64,000 nucleotides of DNA. Origin: Kribbella antiqua. GTDB taxonomy: Bacteria > Actinomycetota > Actinomycetes > Propionibacteriales > Kribbellaceae. The stretch is taken from assembly GCF_004345665.1 (NCBI RefSeq), contig NZ_SLWR01000017.1:108620-172619 (forward strand), in the 5' to 3' direction. Shown one piece after another: positions 24,270 through 32,820 of the stretch; position 1 is the first letter of the stretch; every line of letters starts with the position of its first letter. The notes under the pieces were generated by a model. It had not been told where the DNA came from and did no database searches. It saw nothing but the letters and a program-made list of their open reading frames with translations. Both the position numbers and the translations under genes were made by a program.

Positions 24270-26435
24270 ATGATCACGCATCGCCCGTTCGGCATCGAGC
24301 ACCCGTACGCCGCCTCCCCCGACCAACGCGTCCCTGTTCTGCCTCTCGCGGGCGAGTCCGTGCGGCTCGGCGTGGTCGTCTCCCCCGACGTCACCCGAGT
24401 CGTCTGCGAGTGGGATTCCTCTGAGCTCGAGTTGTCCCCGGCAACGGACACGTCCGGCGACGCGGCCGCGCTGGCGGGTGGCGAGGGTCATCTGAGCGAG
24501 GCCCAGGCCAAGTCGCTCGGCGCCGACGGTGCCTGGTTCGTCGTCACGCCGCCGATCACCGAGCCGGTGAGATACCGCTTCCACGCCTACACGAGCGGCA
24601 GTAGTGCGGAGAGCACGGAGTGGTTCGAGGTTTGCCCTGCCACCTGGATGCCCTCAGGTGGCCAGATCAGGGGTGCGGAAGGTCGAGTGCGTGGTGTCGA
24701 GTGGCTGGTTTCTGCTCAACAAACCCACCGGGCACGATTCAGGCTCGAATTTCGGCCCGGCGATCATCTGGTCGGCTTCGGCGAACGGTACGACGTACTG
24801 GATCAGCGGGGGCGGTCGCTCGACGCGGTGGTGTTCGAGCAGTACAAGTCGCAAGGAGTGCACGGGCGAACGTATCTGCCGATGCCGTTCGCGCAGGTGG
24901 TGAATGCCGACGGCAACGGCTGGGGTTTCCACGTGCGGACGTCCCGGCGGACCTGGTTCTCGTCGGACGACACCGAACTGCTCGTAGAAGTTGCCCTCGG
25001 CGACGAAGCGGTAGTTGACCTGGGCATCTACCAGGGCTCGCCGACGAAAGTACTGACGGCATTCCTGGACGAGGCCGGCCGTGCGGAGGACCTGCCGTCC
25101 TGGGTGTTCCGATTGTGGGCCTCCGGCAACGAATGGAACACGCAGGACCTCGTGATGGCGAGGATGGACGCGCACCGCGATCTCGACATCCCGGTCGGCA
25201 CCGTAGTGATCGAGGCGTGGAGCGACGAGGAAGGCATCACCATCTGGCGTGATGCGCAGTACGACGTCACGCCCGACGGCAGCGCGCACAAGGCAAGCGA
25301 CTTCAGTTACCCAGCGGACGGCGCCTGGCCCGCGCCGAAAGAGATGATCGACGAGCTGCACCGCCGCGGCATCAAGGTCGTCCTCTGGCAAATCCCCTTG
25401 CAGAAAACGGAGTTCAGCACCGGTCAGGTCGCGGCCGACGCCGAGGCGATGGTCCGCGAGGGTCACGCCGTGCTCGAAGCCGACGGTACGGCGTACCACA
25501 ATCGCGGCTGGTGGTTCCCGAAGGCGCTGATGCCGGATCTGTCGGTCCAGCGGACCCGCGACTGGTGGACCGAGAAGCGGCGTTACCTGGTCGAGGAGTT
25601 CGACGTCGACGGCTTCAAGACCGACGGCGGCGAACACGCCTGGGGTCACGACCTGCGCTACGCCGACGGGCGACGCGGGGACGAAGGCAACAATCTCTTC
25701 CCGGTTCATTACGCGCGAGCGTTCGGTGATCTGCTGCGATCGGCCGGCAAGGCGCCGGTGACGTTCTCACGCGCCGGCTTCACCGGATCCCAGGCGCACG
25801 GTATCTTCTGGGCCGGTGACGAGGACTCCACCTGGGCGGCGTTCCGCTCGTCCATCACCGCCGGCCTGACCGCCGCCAGCTGCGGAATCGTCTACTGGGG
25901 CTGGGATCTCGCCGGCTTCTCCGGCCCGGTCCCGGACGCCGAGCTCTACCTTCGCGCGACGGCCGCGTCGACCTTCATGCCGATCATGCAGTACCACTCG
26001 GAGTTCAACCACCACCAACTCCCCCTGCGCGATCGCACTCCCTGGCACGTCGCCGAAACCACCGGCGACGACCGCGTCGTCCCGCTCTTCCGCCAGTACG
26101 CCGTACTCCGCGAGAAGCTCGTCCCGTACCTCGCGGCGCAGGCAGCCGCCACGATCAGCACCGACCGCCCGTTGATGCGGCCGCTCTTCTTCGACCACTT
26201 CAACGATCCCGAGGTCTGGAACCACCCGTACCAGTACCTCCTCGGCAACGAGCTCCTGGTCAACCCGGTCCTGGAGCCCGGCGCCACCACGTGGACGTCG
26301 TACCTCCCCGAAGGTGAGTGGTACGACGTCTGGACGGGCGACACGGTCTCCCGCGGACTGATCAGCCGAGATGTCCCGCTGGACGTCATCCCCGTGTACA
26401 CCCGCAACCGCGAACTTCTGGACCTCTTCCGCTGA
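24270..26435 (+). CDS. GH31 alpha-glucosidase, probable 1,3-alpha-isomaltosidase
   Basis: 721 residues, one base after the GH15 stop. It has an N-terminal beta domain and a GH31 barrel with nucleophile Asp452 in DGFKTDGGEHAWG and acid Asp517 in FWAGDEDSTW, then C-terminal beta domains. There is no signal peptide. The K. flavida counterpart (Kfla1895) cleaves the alpha-1,3 bonds of cyclobis-nigerosyl-glucose to isomaltose (EC 3.2.1.204), which the GH15 then splits to glucose. The general family call is secure; the specificity is inference from synteny. Confidence 0.85.
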   Translation: MITHRPFGIEHPYAASPDQRVPVLPLAGESVRLGVVVSPDVTRVVCEWDSSELELSPATDTSGDAAALAGGEGHLSEAQAKSLGADGAWFVVTPPITEPVRYRFHAYTSGSSAESTEWFEVCPATWMPSGGQIRGAEGRVRGVEWLVSAQQTHRARFRLEFRPGDHLVGFGERYDVLDQRGRSLDAVVFEQYKSQGVHGRTYLPMPFAQVVNADGNGWGFHVRTSRRTWFSSDDTELLVEVALGDEAVVDLGIYQGSPTKVLTAFLDEAGRAEDLPSWVFRLWASGNEWNTQDLVMARMDAHRDLDIPVGTVVIEAWSDEEGITIWRDAQYDVTPDGSAHKASDFSYPADGAWPAPKEMIDELHRRGIKVVLWQIPLQKTEFSTGQVAADAEAMVREGHAVLEADGTAYHNRGWWFPKALMPDLSVQRTRDWWTEKRRYLVEEFDVDGFKTDGGEHAWGHDLRYADGRRGDEGNNLFPVHYARAFGDLLRSAGKAPVTFSRAGFTGSQAHGIFWAGDEDSTWAAFRSSITAGLTAASCGIVYWGWDLAGFSGPVPDAELYLRATAASTFMPIMQYHSEFNHHQLPLRDRTPWHVAETTGDDRVVPLFRQYAVLREKLVPYLAAQAAATISTDRPLMRPLFFDHFNDPEVWNHPYQYLLGNELLVNPVLEPGATTWTSYLPEGEWYDVWTGDTVSRGLISRDVPLDVIPVYTRNRELLDLFR

Positions 26436-26478
26436 GGCCATCGCAGGCCGATGAAACCGCCGACAGGGCGCGGAGCTG

Positions 26479-26766
26479 TCAGCCGAGGCGTTCGTCCAGG
26501 TGGATGGTGATGTCCTCGCCCGGCTTCTTGCCGATCCGGTCGCGGAGGTCCGCCTTCACCGGGAGTTTGTGGGTGCCGTCGCCGAGGGCCATGAAGGAGC
26601 TCTCGAAGGGGTGGCCGTCCATGGTGCCGCGGACCTTGACCAGGCCGCGGGTGCCGAAGTACTCGGCCGAGCCGGGCATCTGCACGTAGGTCCAGCCGCC
26701 CTTGGCATCGCTCTTCAGCAGCGGCGCGGTAAATGTCTTGTCCAGCTTTCCGGTCTTCTTGCTCAC
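26479..26766 (-). CDS. DUF1905 family protein
   Basis: 95 residues from GTG 26766, which has AGGAG seven bases upstream. The beta-barrel pattern KTFTAPLLKSDAKGGWTYVQMP, then FGTRGLVKVRGTMDGHPFESSFMALGDGTHKLPV, is characteristic of DUF1905. Function is unknown. Downstream-strand GGGTACC at 26785-26791 points the other way, toward the GNAT gene. Confidence 0.82.
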   Translation of the reverse strand: MSKKTGKLDKTFTAPLLKSDAKGGWTYVQMPGSAEYFGTRGLVKVRGTMDGHPFESSFMALGDGTHKLPVKADLRDRIGKKPGEDITIHLDERLG

Positions 26767-26853
26767 GGTGAGCTCCTCTCGTGTGGGTACCTTCACCACT
26801 AGGTAGAGACCGGCCGCCGGTTTTCGACATCGTCGTACAACTATTCTTGATCA

Positions 26854-27363
26854 GTGATCAGCATCCGCCGCGCGGGGCACTCCGACGTACCGGCCGTTCT
26901 GGCGCTGCTCGACGGCGCGACCGAGTGGCTGGTGTCCCGCGGGCGGACTGATCAGTGGGGCACGGAGCCGCACTCGACGAACCCACGGCGGATCGCCCAG
27001 ATCACCGGGTTTGCAGACGACGGGTTGTGGGTGGCCGAGGCGGACGGGCGGGTCGTCGGCGCGCTGGCCGTTGGGGCGGCGCTGCCGTACGTTCCACCGG
27101 CTACGGAGCCGGAGCTCTATGTGCGGCTGCTGGTGACCGATCGAGAATCAGCCGGTCAGGGCATCGGCGCCGACCTGCTGGACCACGCGCGCGGGTTGGC
27201 GCGCGAGGCCGGCGTCGGGCTGTTGCGCGTGGACTGCTTCGCGGGCGGGGACGGAGCCCTGGTGCGGTACTACGAGAAGCAGGGCTTCACGCGTGATGCG
27301 GAGTTCGCCGTACCGGTCAATGGTTCGGAATGGCTGGGTCAGATCCTGATCCAGCGGTTGTGA
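26854..27363 (+). CDS. GNAT family N-acetyltransferase
   Basis: 169 residues from GTG. The acetyl-CoA motif is in LLVTDRESAGQGIGADLLDHA, followed by the beta-bulge strand and GALVRYYEKQGFTRDAEF. The target is unknown. Its 3' end overlaps the convergent CDF gene by 47 bases. Confidence 0.85.
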   Translation: MISIRRAGHSDVPAVLALLDGATEWLVSRGRTDQWGTEPHSTNPRRIAQITGFADDGLWVAEADGRVVGALAVGAALPYVPPATEPELYVRLLVTDRESAGQGIGADLLDHARGLAREAGVGLLRVDCFAGGDGALVRYYEKQGFTRDAEFAVPVNGSEWLGQILIQRL

Positions 27364-28297
27364 TGCTGCGGTGAACCGTGCCGTGGGCGTCGCTGCAGTG
27401 CTCGTCACGCTCGTCGCCCGTTGCGTGGTCCACTTGGAGGGTCGAGTGAGTCAGATGGTGGCGGTCGGCCAGTAGGGCCTCGATCTGACTGCGGATCTGG
27501 TGGCAGTCGAGCCCTTGGGCGACCAGGATGTGCGCGGACGCGGCCGGTTCGCCGGAGGTGATCTCCCAGACGTGCAGGTCGTGGACCTCGACCACACCCG
27601 GGACGGCGCACAGCTCGGCGCCGAGGGTTTGCGGATCGACCCCGACTGGTGCGGCCTCGAGGAAGATGCGGCCGGAGTCGCGGACCAGCGAGATGCCGGC
27701 CTTGAGCATCAGCGCGGCGACGATCAGGGCGGCGATCGCGTCGGCCCTGGCGAAGCCGGTGAGGAAGACGACGAGACCGGCGATCGCGGTCGCGATGAAC
27801 GCGAACAGGTCGTTCAGGATGTGCTGGAAGGCGCCTTCGACGTTGAGACTGCTGCGGTTCGCCTTGCTGATCAGCCAGGTCGCGAGCAGGTTCACCACGA
27901 TGCCGACCAGACCGGTGATGAAGACCAGCAGGCCCTCGACTTCCGGCGGATGAATCATCCGGTTGATCGCCTCGTAGACGAAGTACGCCGCGAGCAACAG
28001 CAGCGTGATGCCGTTCGCCTGGGCGGACAGGATCTCGACCCGCTTGAAGCCGTAGGTGAAGCCGCCGGCCGGTGGGCGAGCGGCCAGCCGGATCGCGATC
28101 AGGGCCAGCGCGATCGCGATCGCATCGGTGAGCATGTGCGCGGCGTCGGTGATCAGCGCGAGCGAGCCGGCCGCGAATCCAACAACGACCTCGGCCGCCA
28201 TGAACCCGACGATCAGCGCCAGCGCGCCGCTCAGCAACCGCCGGTCTGCCTCCGCACCCACCGCGTGCCCATGGCCGTGGCCGTGCTCGGTGGTCAC
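27317..28297 (-). CDS. Cation diffusion facilitator (CzcD-like metal efflux)
   Basis: 326 residues. A His-rich N-terminus (HGHGHGH) precedes six membrane helices carrying the metal sites DAAHMLTDAIAI and HILNDLFAF, then a cytoplasmic ferredoxin-like domain. It should export zinc, cobalt or cadmium in exchange for protons. It starts at GTG, overlapping the ArsR stop as GTGA, so sensor and pump are coupled in one operon. Confidence 0.9.
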   Translation of the reverse strand: MTTEHGHGHGHAVGAEADRRLLSGALALIVGFMAAEVVVGFAAGSLALITDAAHMLTDAIAIALALIAIRLAARPPAGGFTYGFKRVEILSAQANGITLLLLAAYFVYEAINRMIHPPEVEGLLVFITGLVGIVVNLLATWLISKANRSSLNVEGAFQHILNDLFAFIATAIAGLVVFLTGFARADAIAALIVAALMLKAGISLVRDSGRIFLEAAPVGVDPQTLGAELCAVPGVVEVHDLHVWEITSGEPAASAHILVAQGLDCHQIRSQIEALLADRHHLTHSTLQVDHATGDERDEHCSDAHGTVHRSITTAGSGSDPAIPNH

Positions 28298-28758
28298 GCG
28301 TCCGACCTCTCCGGGTGACCATGCCGTTCGGGATGGATGGCGTCGGTGTGTTCGGTGTGCGCGACGGCGAGGTCGACCAGCATGCGCACGTGTGCGTCGT
28401 CCAGCCGGTAGTACGCCATCCGCCCGTCCCGTCGTACGGCGACCACGCGGTGAGCGCGGAGCAGCCGAAGCGCGTGGGAGGTCGCGGACTCGCTCATCCC
28501 CGTCACCGCGGCGAGATCGCAGACGCAGAGTTCGCCGTCCAGCAGCGCGACCAGCAGCTTCAGCCGGCGCGGATCGCCGAGCAGGCTGAACACATCCGCC
28601 GTGTCGACCACATCCGCCTCAGCAGGCATCCTGGCGTTGACACTGGCCACCCGCTCCGGATCCACGAGCCGCACATTGCAAGCGTCCAGCGCGGCTGTGC
28701 TGCTCTCTCCCCGCCCCACCGCCCCGGTCAGCTCCTGCACATCTGCAGAACTCTTCAT
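28294..28758 (-). CDS. ArsR/SmtB family metal-responsive repressor
   Basis: 154 residues. The winged helix carries ELCVCDLAAVTGMSESATSHALRLLR, whose two cysteines match the alpha3 metal site of CadC/CmtR-type sensors. An N-terminal CNVRLVDPERV may add a further cysteine ligand. A His-rich C-terminus follows (HTEHTDAIHPERHGH). It should release DNA on binding Cd, Pb or Zn and derepress itself and the CDF pump. Confidence 0.88.
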   Translation of the reverse strand: MKSSADVQELTGAVGRGESSTAALDACNVRLVDPERVASVNARMPAEADVVDTADVFSLLGDPRRLKLLVALLDGELCVCDLAAVTGMSESATSHALRLLRAHRVVAVRRDGRMAYYRLDDAHVRMLVDLAVAHTEHTDAIHPERHGHPERSDA

Positions 28759-28821
28759 ACGTCAACCCTAACCACCCCGCCCACCCCTGACCAGCTAAGC
28801 GGCGTGTCGGGGGTTGCGCGG

Positions 28822-30420
28822 TTAGGCCAGGGAGACCAGGTCCAGGTAGTCGTCGGACCAGAGGTCTTCGGTGGCGTCGGGGAGGACGAGGACCCGGTCC
28901 GGCTGGAGGGCGTCGATGGCACCTTCGTCGTGGGTGACCATGACGATCGCGCCCGGGTAGTTGCCGACCGCGGCCAGGACCTCGTCCCGGGAGGCGGGAT
29001 CCAGGTTGTTGGTCGGCTCGTCCAGCAGCAGGACGTTGGCGCCCGAGTGGACCAGGCCGGCCAGAGCCAGCCGGGTCTTCTCGCCACCGGACAGCACATG
29101 CGCCGGCTTGTCCGCGTCGTCGCCGCTGAACAGGAACGAGCCCAGCACGTTCCGGACCTCGCCGTCGGTCAGGCTCGGCGCGACGGACGCCAGGTTCTGC
29201 CGGACGGTCCCGGCGAGGTCCAGCGTGTCGTGCTCCTGGGCGAAGTACCCGAGCCGCAGTCCGTGACCGTGCACGACCGTGCCGGCGTCCGGCTCCTCAC
29301 GGCCCGCGAGCAGCCGGAGCAGGGTCGTCTTCCCCGCGCCGTTCAGCCCGAGGATGACGACGCGACTCCCCCGGTCCACAGCCAGGTCGACACCGTCGAG
29401 CACCTGCAGACCGCCGTACGCCTTCTTCAGTCCGACGGCACTGAGCGGTGTCTTGCCGGACGGGACCGGCTCCGGCAGACGGATCCGTGCCACGCGTGCG
29501 GCCCGCCGTACCGGCTCGAGGTCGGAGAGGAGCTTGTCCGCGCGCCGCGCCATGTTGCGTGCGGCAACGGCTGTGTTGGCACCGGACTGCATCTTCGCCG
29601 CCTGGGCGTGCAGGACCGCGGCTTTGCGTTCCGCCGTACTGCGTTCGCGGGCACGGCGGCGCTCATCCGTCTCGAGCTGCTCGAGGTACTTCGACCAGCC
29701 GGTGTTGTGGACGTCGATCGTGGTCCGCTGCGGGTCGAGGTGGAACACCCGGTTGACCGTTGCCGCGAGCAACTCACGATCGTGGCTGATGACAACCAGT
29801 CCGCCTGGGTAGCCGAGCAGGAACGAGCGCAGCCACAGCACCGAGTCCGCATCCAGGTGGTTGGTCGGCTCGTCGAGCAGCAAGGTGTCGTGCTGCGCGA
29901 ACAGGATCCGGGCCAGTTCGACCCGTCGGCGCTGGCCGCCGGACAGCTCGCCGACCGGCTGCTCGAGCGCACGGTTGGGCAGGCCGACGCCGGCCGCGAG
30001 CCGCGCCGCTTCCGCCTCGGCCGCGTACCCACCGGCCGCCTGGAACTGCGTCTCGGCCTTCGCGTACGACGCCATCGCACGCTCCTGGGCTTCGCCGACG
30101 GCCGTACTCATCGCCGCCTCGGCCTTGCGAAGCCGCCGTACGACGGCATCCAGGCCACGGGCGGACAGGATCCGGGCGGTGACGGTGATGTTGGGGTCGG
30201 CAGCGCGCGGGTCCTGCGCCAGGTAGCCGACGGAGCCGGACACGTTGATGGAACCGGCGGCCGGGCGGTCCTCGCCGGCCAGGGTCTTCATCAGGGTGGT
30301 CTTGCCGGCGCCGTTGCGGCCGACGAGCCCGACGCGGTCGCCGGGGCTGACGTGGAACGAGAGGTCGGACAGCAGCAGGTGGGCGCCGACGCGAATATCT
30401 ACACCGCGAACGGTGATCAT
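28822..30420 (-). CDS. ABC-F family ATPase
   Basis: 532 residues from ATG 30420, with GGAGAG upstream. Two ABC domains in one chain: Walker A GRNGAGKT and GLNGAGKT, signatures LSGGQRRR and LSGGEKTR, and Walker B DEPTNHLD and DEPTNNLD, joined by an Arg/Ala-rich linker. No membrane domain is present. ABC-F proteins act on the ribosome, either in translation or as antibiotic-protection factors. No leader peptide or attenuator typical of the resistance class was evident in the upstream 120 bases, so a housekeeping translational role is equally possible. Confidence 0.9.
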   Translation of the reverse strand: MITVRGVDIRVGAHLLLSDLSFHVSPGDRVGLVGRNGAGKTTLMKTLAGEDRPAAGSINVSGSVGYLAQDPRAADPNITVTARILSARGLDAVVRRLRKAEAAMSTAVGEAQERAMASYAKAETQFQAAGGYAAEAEAARLAAGVGLPNRALEQPVGELSGGQRRRVELARILFAQHDTLLLDEPTNHLDADSVLWLRSFLLGYPGGLVVISHDRELLAATVNRVFHLDPQRTTIDVHNTGWSKYLEQLETDERRRARERSTAERKAAVLHAQAAKMQSGANTAVAARNMARRADKLLSDLEPVRRAARVARIRLPEPVPSGKTPLSAVGLKKAYGGLQVLDGVDLAVDRGSRVVILGLNGAGKTTLLRLLAGREEPDAGTVVHGHGLRLGYFAQEHDTLDLAGTVRQNLASVAPSLTDGEVRNVLGSFLFSGDDADKPAHVLSGGEKTRLALAGLVHSGANVLLLDEPTNNLDPASRDEVLAAVGNYPGAIVMVTHDEGAIDALQPDRVLVLPDATEDLWSDDYLDLVSLA

Positions 30421-30538
30421 GGTTACTCTCCGTGATAGCTGGTGGACACACTTCTGGTGTGGAAGCGAGTCCGCAGCTAGACACAGAGGCAAGTAGCCAT
30501 ACGCCCAGGTTAGCCAGAGGCCCTCAGGCCCGTCACCC

Positions 30539-30580
30539 GAATTACTTGGCCGAGAGCTCGAATTACTTGGCCGGGAGCTC
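30539..30580. repeat. 21-bp tandem repeat spanning the kinase stop codon
   Basis: GAATTACTTGGCCGNGAGCTC occurs twice in direct succession with one difference (A or G). The second copy contains the kinase stop codon; the first lies just past it. It looks like a recent slippage duplication of the 3' end. Confidence 0.7.
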
Positions 30581-31966
30581 GACGACGAAGCGGGCGCCGC
30601 CGCCAGGGCGGTCGGTGACCTGGATGGTGCCGGCGTGCCATTGGACGTGGCGGGCGACGATGGCCAGGCCCAGGCCCACGCCGCGGCCGCGGCCGCTGGT
30701 TTCGCCGCGGCCGAAGCGTTCGAAGATGCGGTCCCGGTCCTCGGCGGCGATACCGGGACCGGCATCGTCGACGGTGATGATGACGCCGAGGCCACCGGCT
30801 TCGACGCCGACGCCCTTGCAACCACCGGCGTGGTCTTCGGCGTTCTCGACCAGGTTGGCGATCACCCGCTCCAGCCGGCGCTTGTCCGCCTGCAGCGTCA
30901 GCCCCTCGGCCTCCGGCGCGACGGTCGTCACCTCCCGCCCGGCCGTTGCGTCTGCCGCCGCGCGTACCAGGTCGGCGATCCGCACGATCTCGCGGCTGCC
31001 CTGGTCACCGCCGTCGTCCCGCGAGATCTCCAGCAAGTCGATCACCAGCCGCCGGAACCGGTCGAGGTCGTCTCCGAGCAGCTCTACCGGCTCACGTACG
31101 GGCGCCGGCAGCTCGGCGCGATGGTTCTGGATCAGCTGCATCGAGTTGAGCATCGTCATCAACGGCGTCCGCAGCTCATGGCTCACATCCCCGGCGAACC
31201 GCGCATCCGCCGCCACCCGCCGCTCGAGATCAGCCGCCGTCTGGTTGAACGACCTCGCCAAACCGCCGAGATCCCGGTCCTTCTCCGCCGGCAATCGAGC
31301 GTCCAATTGACCACGTGCGACGGCATCCGCCACCCGCGTCAGCTCCGCCAGGGGCCGAAGCGCGAGGGTCGAAGCGAGCCGCCCCACCGCGAGCCCGATC
31401 AGCGCGGTCACAATCGCCGCCACGACCAGCGTGATCTTCAACGTCCGCAGCGTGTTGTCCAGGCTCTCCAGCGGATGCCACTCGAAGAACGCCTCCCCCG
31501 GCCGCCGCAACGGTACGCCGACAGCCAGCACGTGCTGACCGCCCACGGTCACGCTGCGATGCGCCGTATGACCGTCCAGCACCGTGGCGATCAGATCCGG
31601 CGGCAGATCGGACGGACGACCCGTCGAGGCGTACCACCGGTTGCTGTAGTACACCATCGACGACGCCGCGTCGGTGGACGGCAAGCTGTTCAGCAACGCC
31701 TGTACGTCGACATCCGCCCTGGGCGTCGGACTGTTGCACTCGGCACCTTCCCGGGCCGGATTGCACGGCTTCGGCGCACCGAAAACGCCGTAGTGGAAGG
31801 CGGCCGCGTTATCGGAGGTCTCCACGATCGCGGACGACTGCCGCTGCTCGGTGAGGTAGTCCGAGACCACCTTCCAGGTGACGAGCGCCAGTACCGAGGA
31901 CAGTCCGAGCGCGAGCAACCCGTAGGCAACCATCACCCGCCCACGCAGGCTGAACCGTCCCCTCAA
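30563..31966 (-). CDS. Sensor histidine kinase, MtrB/BaeS-like
   Basis: 467 residues from TTG 31966; ATG 31933 is an alternative that removes 11 residues. Membrane helices lie at about 12-34 and 176-198, enclosing an external domain with two cysteines (68, 77). HAMP then leads to the H box GDVSHELRTPL (His263), and the N, G1 and G2 boxes are LVENAEDH, DDAGPGI and GLGLAIV. It begins two bases after the response-regulator stop, so the two form one operon. The signal is unknown. A peptide transporter is divergent upstream of the pair and is a candidate target. Confidence 0.92.
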   Translation of the reverse strand: MRGRFSLRGRVMVAYGLLALGLSSVLALVTWKVVSDYLTEQRQSSAIVETSDNAAAFHYGVFGAPKPCNPAREGAECNSPTPRADVDVQALLNSLPSTDAASSMVYYSNRWYASTGRPSDLPPDLIATVLDGHTAHRSVTVGGQHVLAVGVPLRRPGEAFFEWHPLESLDNTLRTLKITLVVAAIVTALIGLAVGRLASTLALRPLAELTRVADAVARGQLDARLPAEKDRDLGGLARSFNQTAADLERRVAADARFAGDVSHELRTPLMTMLNSMQLIQNHRAELPAPVREPVELLGDDLDRFRRLVIDLLEISRDDGGDQGSREIVRIADLVRAAADATAGREVTTVAPEAEGLTLQADKRRLERVIANLVENAEDHAGGCKGVGVEAGGLGVIITVDDAGPGIAAEDRDRIFERFGRGETSGRGRGVGLGLAIVARHVQWHAGTIQVTDRPGGGARFVVELPAK

Positions 31967-31968
31967 GG

Positions 31969-32652
31969 TCAGCTCACCAGTCGGTAGCCCAGGCCGCGGG
32001 CCGTGACGAGGTGCTTCGGGCTGGCCGGGTCGCGCTCGACCTTCAACCGGAGCCGCCGAATGTGGACATCGACGATCCGGCTGTCGCCGAAGTACCCGTA
32101 GCCCCAGACCTTCGACAGCAGCTGTTCCCGGCTCAGCACCTTGCCCTCGGCACCGGCCAACTCGGCCAGCAGTTTGAACTCGGTCCGGGTCAACGGCAGC
32201 ACGGTCCCGTCCCGGGTCACCTCGGCGCCGGCGACGTCGATCCGCAGATCCCCGACTTCGAGCAGCTCCGACTGCCGCGAGTTCGCCGGCTCGACCCGCC
32301 GCAGCAGCGCCCGGATCCGCGCGGACAGCTCCTTGGCCACCAGCGGCTTGGTCACGTAGTCGTCCGCCCCGGCTTCCAGCCCGGCGACCACGTCGTGGCT
32401 GTCGGCCCGAGCGGTCACCATGATGACCGGCACGTCACTCGTACGGCGGATCTCGCGACAGACGGTGAATCCGTCCCGGTCCGGCAGCATCAGGTCCAGC
32501 AGCACCACATCCGGCGGTTCCCGGCGCAGTACGGCGAGAGCGTCGTACCCGTTGGCCGCCTCGGCAACCTCGTACCCCTCGTCCTCCAGGGCAAGCCGCA
32601 GGACCCGCCGGATGCGCGGCTCGTCATCGACCAACAACAGGCTGTGTGCCAC
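31969..32652 (-). CDS. OmpR/PhoB family response regulator
   Basis: 227 residues. The receiver domain has VDDEPRIRR, phospho-acceptor Asp53 in VLLDLMLP and the conserved K in YVTKPL. The C-terminal winged helix ends in SRIVDVHIRRLRLKVERDP and GLGYRL. It is the first gene of the two-component operon. Confidence 0.94.
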   Translation of the reverse strand: MAHSLLLVDDEPRIRRVLRLALEDEGYEVAEAANGYDALAVLRREPPDVVLLDLMLPDRDGFTVCREIRRTSDVPVIMVTARADSHDVVAGLEAGADDYVTKPLVAKELSARIRALLRRVEPANSRQSELLEVGDLRIDVAGAEVTRDGTVLPLTRTEFKLLAELAGAEGKVLSREQLLSKVWGYGYFGDSRIVDVHIRRLRLKVERDPASPKHLVTARGLGYRLVS

Positions 32653-32820
32653 GTGAACAAGTGTCGCTCACCGAGAGGCCGGACGCCGGTTACGTCTGTC
32701 ATGAATCCGTCATGTTCCCGCCGGGGCGAGTTGACAACTCCTTGACGGTTCGGTGACTCGGCCTCCCGGCAGCCGTCGCCGGTCCTAACTTCGGCGCTAT
32801 CGAGTCCCGGAGGAGGACCA

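Noticed and set aside
26785..26791. GGGTACC before the GNAT gene as a further member of the sigma regulon
   Set aside because: No GNNT -35 at suitable spacing and 62 bases from the start; kept out of the promoter list as too weak.
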